DNA of 13,919 nucleotides, taken from positions 1 to 13,919 of the forward strand of contig JACRNN010000010.1 of NCBI GenBank assembly GCA_016234955.1, read 5' to 3'. The position numbers were made by a program, and so were the translations under genes. The notes under the pieces were generated by a model that was not told where the DNA came from, did no database searches, and saw only the letters and a program-made list of their open reading frames with translations. Positions 1 through 6,603 of the stretch are shown piece by piece. This DNA comes from Deltaproteobacteria bacterium (GTDB lineage: Bacteria; Desulfobacterota; GWC2-55-46). Positions within the stretch are counted from its first letter, which is position 1. Each line of letters opens with the position of its first letter.

Positions 1-1
1 C

Positions 2-325
2 GCGTCCCTGGGCGACATAGGGAGGCACTTCCCCGCGACGGACGCCGCCTATAAGGACATATCGAGCATGGAGCTCCTCATCATGGCAACGCGTCTTGTC
101 GACGACGCGGGCTTCGGCGTAGTCAACATAGACTCGACGGACGTGTGCGCGGCCCCGCGCCTCATGATTCACATACCGGAGATGGTAAAGAGGATATTCG
201 GCGCCGCCGGGTGCGACTCAGGCAGGGTGAACGTGAAGGCGAAGACCGAAGAGGGGCTCGGTTTTACCGGCAGCGGCGAGGGGATCTCGGCCTATGCCGT
301 CGCGCTCATAGAGGAGAAACGATAG
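2..325 (+). CDS. ispF: 2-C-methyl-D-erythritol 2,4-cyclodiphosphate synthase, 3' part only
   Basis: IspF forms the cyclic diphosphate intermediate of the MEP (non-mevalonate) isoprenoid pathway in the cytoplasm. The open frame enters from the left edge and stops at the TAG at 323-325, giving about 107 residues of a protein usually near 155-160. The visible part has the family signature G-D-I-G-R-H-F-P-A-T-D near its start, the S-S-M segment, and the C-terminal K-T-E-E-G-L-G-F-T-G-S-G-E-G-I run that shapes the trimer and the nucleotide pocket. The N-terminal part carrying the metal ligands (Asp and His) lies outside the window. The gene ends one base before the gltX start codon, so the two are probably co-transcribed and translationally coupled. 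An ATG at 68 is internal and not the true start. Confidence 0.95.
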   Translation, partial: ASLGDIGRHFPATDAAYKDISSMELLIMATRLVDDAGFGVVNIDSTDVCAAPRLMIHIPEMVKRIFGAAGCDSGRVNVKAKTEEGLGFTGSGEGISAYAVALIEEKR

Positions 326-326
326 A

Positions 327-1745
327 TTGCGCGCCGGAATTGATACCAGGCGCGGAGCGGTAAGGACGCGGTTCGCGCCGAGCCCCACAGGCCTGCTCCA
401 CGTCGGCAGCGTCAGGACCGCCCTTTTCAACTATCTTTTTGCCAGGGCCCACGGGGGCAAACTCGTCCTCCGTATAGAGGATACGGACGTGGAGAGGTCG
501 AGCGCCGCCTTTGAGAAGGCCGCCATCGAGGACCTTGAGTGGCTTGGACTTCGCTGGGACGAGGGCCCGGACAACGGGGACAGCGGCCCCTACAGGCAGT
601 CAGAGCGGTTGGATATCTACAGGCGATACGCCGACGGGCTCGTTCAAAGGGGGCTCGCCTACAGGTGCTGGTGCACGAAGGAGCGGCTTGAGGGGCTTAA
701 AAGGTACCAGGTATCGAAAGGCCTGCCGCCCCGGTACGACAACAGGTGCAGGCACATCGAAGCCCAGGATGCGCCGGAGGGGGTTGCCCCGGTCATAAGG
801 TTCAAGGTCCCCGAAAGGGTCGTCAGGTTCGCGGACGCGGTGCACGGCCCGTTGAGCTTCGATTCAAGGGTGATAGGGGACTTCGTCATCATCGGCTCGG
901 ATACGATCGCCTCGTACAACTTCGCCGTGGTCGTCGATGACGCGCTCATGTCCATAACGCACATCATAAGGGGCGACGACCACATATCGAATACGCCGAG
1001 GCAGGCCCTCCTCTTCGAGGCGCTCGGCTTCGCGCCCCCGTTCTACGCTCATATCCCCCTGGTGCTCTCCGCGGACAGGACCCCGCTCGGCAAGAGGCAT
1101 GAAAGCGCGTCGATCAGGTCCTTGAGGGGGGAGGGGTTTCTGCCCGAGGCGGTACTCAATACCGTGGCTCGGCTCGGCTGGCAACCGGCGCCGGGGCTTT
1201 TGTGTCTTGATGAGATGGCCAGCTCATTTTCGCTCGATAAGCTCTCAAGGAGTCCCTCGGTATTCGATATCGAGAGTCTCAGGCGCTTTAACAGGCTTTC
1301 CATCGAAGGCGCTGACCCAGTAAGGCTAATCGGGCTCTCCGGCATCGGGATGGAAGGGGCCGATAAGGAGAGGCTCAGGGAGATAGTCGGGCTCGTAAGG
1401 CGCAACGCCGCCACATTGAACGACATGAAGCGGCTTTTGAACCCGTTCACCGGCGAGGGGATGGCTGTAACGGAGGAGGCGCGCGCCATACTCCGGGAGC
1501 CTTACGCCAAAGCGGTAGTAAGGGCGGCAAGGGCCGGGGTCGAGGGCCTTGATTCAATCGACGAGGCGGCCTACGACAGGGTCATCAAGGGGGTTAAGGA
1601 GGCCACGGGTGAGAAGGGCAGGAGGCTCTTCATGCCGATAAGGTGCGCCCTCACGGGTGATACCGAGGGGATAGAGTTAGTGAACGTCTTCAGGATACTC
1701 GGCAGGGAGAGGGCAATTGAGAGGCTGAAGTGCTTTGAAGAATAG
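327..1745 (+). CDS. gltX: Glutamyl-tRNA synthetase (class I aminoacyl-tRNA synthetase)
   Basis: Charges tRNA(Glu) with glutamate in the cytoplasm. The 472-residue length is normal for bacterial GluRS. The class I HIGH motif reads HVGS (residues 25-28) after R-F-A-P-S-P-T-G. Zinc ligands are visible as C114-x-C116 and C141-x-H143. The second signature lies at about 250-260 and reads D-R-T-P-L-G-K-R-H-E-S; the usual form is (K/P)-L-S-K-R-H-G, so the Ser has become Gly, while the catalytic-loop Lys-Arg remains. The TTG start at 327 was chosen because the upstream ispF stop leaves no room, GAGGAG at 311-316 is a good ribosome site, and the protein start aligns with the family. Whether it is discriminating, or also charges tRNA(Gln) for an amidotransferase route, cannot be told here. 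Confidence 0.96.
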   Translation: MRAGIDTRRGAVRTRFAPSPTGLLHVGSVRTALFNYLFARAHGGKLVLRIEDTDVERSSAAFEKAAIEDLEWLGLRWDEGPDNGDSGPYRQSERLDIYRRYADGLVQRGLAYRCWCTKERLEGLKRYQVSKGLPPRYDNRCRHIEAQDAPEGVAPVIRFKVPERVVRFADAVHGPLSFDSRVIGDFVIIGSDTIASYNFAVVVDDALMSITHIIRGDDHISNTPRQALLFEALGFAPPFYAHIPLVLSADRTPLGKRHESASIRSLRGEGFLPEAVLNTVARLGWQPAPGLLCLDEMASSFSLDKLSRSPSVFDIESLRRFNRLSIEGADPVRLIGLSGIGMEGADKERLREIVGLVRRNAATLNDMKRLLNPFTGEGMAVTEEARAILREPYAKAVVRAARAGVEGLDSIDEAAYDRVIKGVKEATGEKGRRLFMPIRCALTGDTEGIELVNVFRILGRERAIERLKCFEE

Positions 1746-1800
1746 ACGAGGTCCGGTGGGTTGGGCATGGTCTTAAAAATAAAGGACAACGGCGGTTCTT

Positions 1801-3240
1801 ATGGGAATAAGACTCTACAATTCGCTTACAAGGGGTAAGGAGGACTTTTCTCCCGGAAACCCGGACAGGGTGCTGATGTACGTCTGCGGCCCCACGGTAT
1901 ACGCCCTGAGCCATATAGGGCACGCAAGGAGCGCGGTCTCGTTCGACGTCATATACAGGTACCTCAAGTATAGGGGCTACAGGGTGGAGTACGCCAGGAA
2001 CTATACCGACGTGGACGACAAGATAATAAACCGCGCGAACGAGGAGGGCGTTGACCCGGCGGAGTTGGCGGAACGATACATCAAGGCGTTTGACGAGGAC
2101 ATGGCGGCCCTCGGCGTGGAGTTGCCCACCTGCAGGCCGAAGGCTACCGAGACCATAAAAGAGATAATCGAGGTGACGGAAAGGCTGATGGAGAAGGGCT
2201 TCGCCTACGCGGTGGACGGGGACGTCTATTATTCGGTAAGGCTCAAGAAGGACTACGGCAAGCTCTCCGGAAAGAACATAGACGAGCTCGAGGCCGGGGC
2301 GCGGGTGGAGGTGGACGAGAGGAAGAAAGACCCGCTGGACTTCGCCCTCTGGAAGGCGAGCAAGCCGGGGGAGCCCTCATGGGAGAGCCCCTGGGGCCGG
2401 GGCAGGCCTGGATGGCACATAGAGTGCTCGGCCATGTGCATGAAGTGGCTCGACGAGACCATAGACATACACGGCGGGGGCAAGGACCTCATATTCCCAC
2501 ACCACGAGAACGAGATAGCCCAGAGCGAGGCCGCTACCGGCAAGTCCCCGTATGCGAGGTACTGGCTCCACAACGGGTTCGTGAACATCGAAAAGGAGAA
2601 GATGAGCAAGTCGCTCGGCAATATATTGAACATCAGGGACGCGCTGAACGAGCATACCAGCGAGGCCCTGCGGCTCTTCCTCCTGTCCAGCCACTACCGC
2701 TCGCCGATAGACTACACGCAGGACTCTCTTAAGGAGGCCGAGGCCGCGGTTGAGAGGTTCTACAAGACGCTAAAGAGGATAGCGGACGAATGCCCCGAGG
2801 CCGTTGCCACGGACAGCCGCCCAGGCGACGCTAAAGAGAGGCTTGGCCGCTTTATCGAGGCGATGGACGACGACTTCAACACCGCCGAGGTGATAGGCAA
2901 TATCTTCAAGGAGGTCAACAGGGCGAATAGGGCCCTCGATGAGGCGCGGGCCTCTGGAAAGAAGGCCGACGCAACGGATATTTCTTTTATGCTCTTCGCG
3001 TTCAGGGAGGCAGGCGCGTTCCTCGGCGTATTGAACAGGGCCCCGGAGGAATACTTCAGGGAGAAGAACTCCCGCTCAGCGATGCCGGTCGTGGAGATAG
3101 AGAGGCTCATAACGGAGAGGAACGAGGCGCGGAAGAACAGGGACTTCAAGAAGGCCGATTCGATAAGGGACGGGCTTTTGAGCAGGGGCATAGCGTTAGA
3201 GGATACGTCGAAGGGGACGGAGTGGACGGTGAAACGGTGA
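1801..3240 (+). CDS. cysS: Cysteinyl-tRNA synthetase
   Basis: Attaches cysteine to tRNA(Cys). The 479 residues match the family length. The HIGH motif is H-I-G-H at residues 38-41 after Y-V-C-G-P-T-V-Y, and the KMSKS loop is intact at 267-271. The active-site zinc ligands are in place: C29, C209 (in H-I-E-C-S), H234 and E238 (in F-P-H-H-E-N-E). The C-terminal part has the helical DALR-type region (F-x-E-A-M-D-D-D-F-N-T-A) and the R-x-x-R-x-x-K-D-F-x-x-A-D-x-I-R end typical of CysRS. The gene starts 55 bp after gltX; AAAGGA at 1781-1786 is a rather distant ribosome site. Linkage ispF-gltX-cysS is common in bacteria. A REP-type palindrome begins 4 bp after the stop and may act as the 3' end structure of the transcript. 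Confidence 0.97.
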   Translation: MGIRLYNSLTRGKEDFSPGNPDRVLMYVCGPTVYALSHIGHARSAVSFDVIYRYLKYRGYRVEYARNYTDVDDKIINRANEEGVDPAELAERYIKAFDEDMAALGVELPTCRPKATETIKEIIEVTERLMEKGFAYAVDGDVYYSVRLKKDYGKLSGKNIDELEAGARVEVDERKKDPLDFALWKASKPGEPSWESPWGRGRPGWHIECSAMCMKWLDETIDIHGGGKDLIFPHHENEIAQSEAATGKSPYARYWLHNGFVNIEKEKMSKSLGNILNIRDALNEHTSEALRLFLLSSHYRSPIDYTQDSLKEAEAAVERFYKTLKRIADECPEAVATDSRPGDAKERLGRFIEAMDDDFNTAEVIGNIFKEVNRANRALDEARASGKKADATDISFMLFAFREAGAFLGVLNRAPEEYFREKNSRSAMPVVEIERLITERNEARKNRDFKKADSIRDGLLSRGIALEDTSKGTEWTVKR

Positions 3241-3243
3241 GGT

Positions 3244-3280
3244 GATGGGCTGAGTTGCGCTCAACTCATCCTACGCTTCT
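3244..3280 (-). repeat. REP-type palindrome, copy 1 (divergent)
   Basis: A 37-bp unit that starts 4 bp after the cysS stop. It matches the family consensus in 33 of 37 positions and keeps the CCTACGCTTCT tail. Read on the minus strand it has GTAG (3271-3274) followed by the palindrome. The substitutions create a strong local stem of its own: GAGTTG-CGCT-CAACTC. It may serve as the cysS transcript terminator or 3' stabiliser. Confidence 0.8.
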
Positions 3281-3308
3281 GCCGTGTTCAACCCGTCCGT
3301 GCTTGAAT

Positions 3309-3345
3309 GATGGGCTTCGCTGCGCTCAACCCATCCTACGCTTCT
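3309..3345 (-). repeat. REP-type palindrome, copy 2
   Basis: A 37-bp unit identical to copies 4 and 5. The outer stem is GATGGG (3309-3314) with CCCATC (3330-3335). The minus-strand reading has the GTAG foot just before the palindrome (3336-3339). It lies between cysS and the transposase gene. Confidence 0.88.
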
Positions 3346-3427
3346 ACTCAGCTTATCGGCGAGCAAGAAAGACAGGAACACTTTCGGCAGTAAGGGCTGG
3401 GCTGGATAACAACTATGAACTATTCCT

Positions 3428-3458
3428 GTAGGATGGGTTGAGCGTAGCGAAGCCCATC
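3428..3458 (+). repeat. REP-type palindrome, copy 3 (inverted)
   Basis: A 31-bp core in the opposite orientation to the other four copies: GTAG (3428-3431) then GATGGGTTGAGC...GCCCATC. It differs from the consensus by one base in the loop and lacks the GCTTCT tail. It lies about 30 bp beyond the transposase stop codon. Together with copies 1 and 2 it gives head-to-head and same-direction pairs, as in BIME-like clusters. Confidence 0.88.
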
Positions 3459-3487
3459 GCATCACGCCACATCCCATCATAATACCA

Positions 3488-4015
3488 TCATCGCTCGCCT
3501 GCGGCGACATCATCCGCGCAAGCGGCCCAATCCAATGGGTATGCGCCGCGACGGACGTATCGGTGGAATGACGAATACGGCCAATCCGACACACGCGTTG
3601 CCAACCCGTGCTTGACCGGATTGTAATGAAGGTAATCCACATGCCGTCTGAAATCGTCCTCGTCGCGGATGGCATGTTCCCAATACCTGCGTTGCCATAC
3701 GCCGCGTTCGCGTTTTGAGACGCGGCTCGGTGAGCGGCGCTCGCCGCCGGGGATGCGCCGCGAAAAATTCGCCTTGACCGCGCCCATACGAACGGCAAAA
3801 TCGTCATCGCCATGCGGCAACGTTATGACGCAATGCAGATGGTCCGGCAACACAACAACGGCGTCAAGACGGAATGGATGGCGCGCCTTCACCAGTCTTA
3901 CGGCCTCGCGCAAGACGTCGATATGCCTGACCAATAAGTCGCGCCTCCGCTCGGCGAGATTGACGGTGAAAAAATATGTCCCGCCCGGAAGCCACAAACG
4001 ACGATATTCCGTCAT
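3488..4015 (-). CDS. REP-associated tyrosine transposase (RAYT, IS200/IS605-like Y1 HUH superfamily)
   Basis: A 175-residue single-strand DNA transposase of the TnpA-REP type. Such enzymes cut and rejoin REP palindromes at a GTAG-type foot through a tyrosine. Visible features are the N-terminal start Y-R-R-L-W-L-P-G-G-T-Y-F-F-T-V, the HUH metal motif as H59-L60-H61 in V-L-P-D-H-L-H-C, W-Q-R-R-Y-W-E-H at 107-114, and D-Y-L-H-Y-N-P-V-K-H-G-L at 127-138. The catalytic Tyr is probably Y128 or a neighbour, but I cannot assign it firmly. The length is normal and no frameshift or stop is present, so it may be active. Arg codons are mostly CGC/CGT with few AGG, unlike gltX, cysS and glgA. It lies downstream of uvrD on the same strand with two palindromes between them, and converges on cysS. 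Confidence 0.92.
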   Translation of the reverse strand: MTEYRRLWLPGGTYFFTVNLAERRRDLLVRHIDVLREAVRLVKARHPFRLDAVVVLPDHLHCVITLPHGDDDFAVRMGAVKANFSRRIPGGERRSPSRVSKRERGVWQRRYWEHAIRDEDDFRRHVDYLHYNPVKHGLATRVSDWPYSSFHRYVRRGAYPLDWAACADDVAAGER

Positions 4016-4032
4016 CGTTTCAACGCCTCAAA

Positions 4033-4154
4033 TATTGTACGCCATGAATGATGGGCTTCGCTGCGCTCAACCCATCCTACGCTTCTTGCGATTCCAAAAT
4101 TATTGTACGCCATGAATGATGGGCTTCGCTGCGCTCAACCCATCCTACGCTTCT
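4033..4154. repeat. Tandem pair of identical 54-bp units containing REP copies 4 and 5
   Basis: Positions 4033-4086 and 4101-4154 are identical over 54 bp, repeated with a 68-bp period. Each holds a 17-bp lead beginning TATTGTACGCCATGAAT and then the 37-bp palindrome unit (4050-4086 and 4118-4154). The copies are identical while copies 1 and 3 have diverged, so this duplication looks recent. The second copy ends 13 bp from the uvrD stop; the pair separates uvrD from the transposase gene. Confidence 0.93.
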
Positions 4155-4167
4155 CCCACACCTCCGT

Positions 4168-6348
4168 CTATCTCACCGGCGAGAGCGACGCGTACTTGAC
4201 GACGAGCTTCTTTACCCCAAAGTCCTTGAAGTTCACGGTGAGCTTGGCGTCAGGGCCCTGGCCGCTCCGCTCCTTTATCACGCCGGGGCCGAAGGACGGG
4301 TGCATGACCTTTGTGCCTACCTTCCAGGGCAGGGGGTCTGATGTGTCGTCCATATGCGCGGCCGCCTGGCTGTCTTCCGATGTATAGTAAGGCTCGTCCG
4401 TATATACCCGCTTCTCTTCCCGGGGCTCCGTAGAGGTCATCGTCAGGAGCTCCGGAGGTATCTCGTCTATGAACCTGCTCCTCATCTGGTACCGGGTCTC
4501 GCCGTATACCGTCCTTGTCTTCGCCGAATAGAGGTGGAGGCGCTCGCGCGCCCTCGTCATGCCGACGTAGCAGAGCCTCCTCTCCTCTTCGAGGCTCTCC
4601 GGGTCGTCCTTGCTCCTTGAATGTGGGAAGAGCCCCTCTTCCATGCCGGCCATGAAGACCGCCCTGAACTCAAGCCCCTTTGCCGAATGGAGCGTCATGA
4701 GGGTAACGCGGTCAGGGGCGTCGTCGTATGTGTCCATATCGCTTATGAGCGCCACCTGGTCGAGGAAGCCGGAGAGAGAGGCGTCCTTGTTCACGGACTC
4801 GAAGTCCTTTATGGCGGAGATGAACTCGAAGATGTTCTCAACCCTTTCCATCGCCTCTTCAGAGCCGTCCTCCTGCCACATGAGCATGTATCCCGAGTCC
4901 TCAAGTAGCCTCAGGGCGAGCTCATGGAGGCTCAACCTCCCGATGTCCTTGCGGAACCCCTCGCAGGCCTCAAGGAACCCCCTGACCCTCGTCTTATTGA
5001 GCGCGCCGCTCTCCATAGCCTCTCCGAATGCCTGAAAGAGCGATATCCCGCGCTCCGCGCCCAGGGCGAGCACCCTGTCGAACGTAGCCTTGCCCACCCC
5101 CCTTGGAGGGTTGTTTATCACGCGCTGTAGGCTAAGCGAGTCGTTCGGGTTGGCTATCACCCGGAGGTACGCGACCGCGTCCTTTATCTCTTTCCTGTCG
5201 TAGAACCTCACCCCGCCGACTATCGTATAGGGTATGCCCTCGCGCATGAGTTGCTCTTCAAAGACCCTTGACTGGGCGTTCGTCCGGTAGAATATCGCGC
5301 AGTCCCTGTAAGAGCAGGACCTGTCCCCGTCAAGTAGCCCCTTGATCCCCTTTATCACGCGGCGCGCCTCGTCGTACTCGTCCCGCGCCTCTTCGAAGAG
5401 GAGCGTCTCCCCGGCCTGGTTCTCGGTCCAGAGCGTCTTTTCCAGCCGCGTCCTGTTCTTGACTATGACGGAGTTGGCCGCCGCGAGGATGTTCTTCGTG
5501 GAGCGGTAGTTCTGTTCAAGCCGGAGGGTCGTGGAGTCCGGGTAGTCCTTCTCGAAGTCGAGTATGTTGCTTATGTCGGCCCCCCTCCACGCGTATATCG
5601 ACTGGTCCGGGTCGCCGACGGCAAGGAGGTTGCGCGTCCCGGAGGCAAGCAGGTTCGTCAATTCGTACTGGGCCCTGTTCGTGTCCTGGTACTCGTCCAC
5701 GAGCAGGTACTGGAAGAGGTCCTGATAGCCCTTGAGTATGTGGGGGTTCTGCCTGAGGAGCTTCACCGGCTCGCAGATGAGGTCGCCGAAGTCCATGGCG
5801 CCGTACTCCCGCAGTTTCTTCTGGTAGAGGGAGTACACCCTGGCCGCCCTTTCGGAGAGGAAGTCGCGGGCGTCTTTGGCGAACTCGGATGCGCCGATAT
5901 TTTCGTTCTTGGCCTGGTTTATGCGCGCGAGAACCGCCTTGGGGGAGAAGGTCTTCTCGCTTATGGAGAGCTCTCCCATGGCCTGTTTTATGAGCGAGAG
6001 CTGGTCGTCGTCGTCGTATATCGTGAGATCGCGCCCGACCCCGGCGGCCCGAGCCTCCCTCCTGAGGAGCTTGACGCCGATTGAGTGGAAGGTGCCGAGC
6101 CAGAGCCTCTGTGCCCTATCCCCTATGAGGGAGAAGAGCCTCCTGCGCATCTCGGAGGCGGCCTTGTTCGTGAAGGTCACGGCCAGGACGTTCTCCGGCG
6201 GGACGGATTTTTTCAGCACGAGATAGGCGATGCGGGCGGTAAGGACCTTTGTCTTGCCGCTGCCGGCCCCGGCGAGGATCAGGAGCGGGCCGTCGCCGAA
6301 GGTGACGGCCTCGGCCTGTATGGGGTTGAGGGATTTGAGGAACGGCAA
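4168..6348 (-). CDS. uvrD: UvrD/PcrA-type superfamily 1 DNA helicase
   Basis: An ATP-driven 3'-5' helicase used in nucleotide excision repair, mismatch repair and clearing of RecA or stalled polymerase. Counting from the chosen TTG start it has 726 residues, usual for UvrD/PcrA. Motifs in order: N-P-I-Q-A-E-A-V (Q motif); Walker A G-A-G-S-G-K-T at 27-33; D-E-Y-Q-D-T-N (Walker B); G-D-P-D-Q-S-I-Y-A-W-R-G-A; L-E-Q-N-Y-R-S; T-L-H-S-A-K-G-L-E-F; and C-Y-V-G-M-T-R-A-R-E-R-L. The C-terminal 55 residues form the small beta module (K-V-G-T-K-V-M-H-P-S-F-G-P-G) seen in PcrA/UvrD. An upstream ATG at 6465 would add 39 unconserved residues and lies inside a repeat. TTG at 6348 is preceded by CTGGAG at good spacing and gives the family N-terminus. 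PcrA and UvrD cannot be separated from sequence alone. Confidence 0.96.
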   Translation of the reverse strand: MPFLKSLNPIQAEAVTFGDGPLLILAGAGSGKTKVLTARIAYLVLKKSVPPENVLAVTFTNKAASEMRRRLFSLIGDRAQRLWLGTFHSIGVKLLRREARAAGVGRDLTIYDDDDQLSLIKQAMGELSISEKTFSPKAVLARINQAKNENIGASEFAKDARDFLSERAARVYSLYQKKLREYGAMDFGDLICEPVKLLRQNPHILKGYQDLFQYLLVDEYQDTNRAQYELTNLLASGTRNLLAVGDPDQSIYAWRGADISNILDFEKDYPDSTTLRLEQNYRSTKNILAAANSVIVKNRTRLEKTLWTENQAGETLLFEEARDEYDEARRVIKGIKGLLDGDRSCSYRDCAIFYRTNAQSRVFEEQLMREGIPYTIVGGVRFYDRKEIKDAVAYLRVIANPNDSLSLQRVINNPPRGVGKATFDRVLALGAERGISLFQAFGEAMESGALNKTRVRGFLEACEGFRKDIGRLSLHELALRLLEDSGYMLMWQEDGSEEAMERVENIFEFISAIKDFESVNKDASLSGFLDQVALISDMDTYDDAPDRVTLMTLHSAKGLEFRAVFMAGMEEGLFPHSRSKDDPESLEEERRLCYVGMTRARERLHLYSAKTRTVYGETRYQMRSRFIDEIPPELLTMTSTEPREEKRVYTDEPYYTSEDSQAAAHMDDTSDPLPWKVGTKVMHPSFGPGVIKERSGQGPDAKLTVNFKDFGVKKLVVKYASLSPVR

Positions 6349-6603
6349 GTTAATCTCCAGGGGGATGATATAGGTATATATATTTTTAACACAAACCCCG
6401 CCAAAGAGGCAAACCAAAACGACGGTACTGAATGACGGCCTTTTGAACATGCATAGCGAGCGCATTCCCCGCAGCTTGGCTTTGGTGTCAAGCGAGCGAA
6501 TCGGATATGGATACTTCCTTACATGTCGAAGATTCCCCGCGGAAAAGCCGCGGGGAGCTTCAATCCCCTTGAAATACCGTTTTTTTTCTGTTAAGTTTGC
6601 GCC
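6349..6603. other. Divergent uvrD-glgA intergenic region
   Basis: This 255-bp spacer must hold the promoters for both genes. The uvrD side (6361-6400) is AT-rich, with a TATATATATTTTT stretch that could supply a -10 region on the minus strand. The middle carries the second repeat family (6449-6563). The glgA side ends in a T-run (around 6580-6597) and shows no clear Shine-Dalgarno sequence before the ATG at 6604. I cannot place a promoter with confidence. Confidence 0.5.
6449..6563. repeat. Second palindromic repeat family, long copy, with strong GC hairpin
   Basis: The block begins ATGCATAGCGAGCGC (6449-6463), continues through a half palindrome ATTCCCCGCAGCTTGG, and ends in a full hairpin. 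In the hairpin CCCCGCGG (6535-6542) pairs with CCGCGGGG (6548-6555) around a 5-base loop, followed by AGCTTCAA. The same two end sequences, in reverse orientation, occur at 10231-10277. The octamer AGCGAGCG occurs twice within the block. It resembles a REP/BIME-like intergenic element. Confidence 0.7.

Larger units (their letters stand above)
3244..4154. mobile_element. RAYT transposase gene flanked by its presumed REP palindromes (REPtron-like unit)
   Basis: The unit sits between the cysS stop (3240) and the uvrD stop (4168) and consists of a RAYT gene on the minus strand with three REP-type palindromes on its 3' side and two on its 5' side. All five carry GTAG next to the palindrome, which is the mark recognised by the known enterobacterial RAYT. 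The gene uses mostly CGN codons for Arg, unlike its AGG-rich neighbours, which suggests arrival by transfer. No terminal inverted repeats or target duplications that would fit a classical insertion sequence are seen. The unit boundaries are therefore given as the outermost palindromes. Confidence 0.75.

Noticed and set aside
3271..3813. A 180-codon minus-strand frame overlapping the 3' half of the transposase gene
   Set aside because: It runs through REP palindromes and over the well-supported RAYT frame; its sequence is a frame-shifted reading of the same DNA.
3244..4154. CRISPR array reading of the repeated 31-37-bp units
   Set aside because: Spacing is irregular, one copy is inverted, no spacer-sized unique inserts follow a regular period, and a RAYT gene explains the palindromes.
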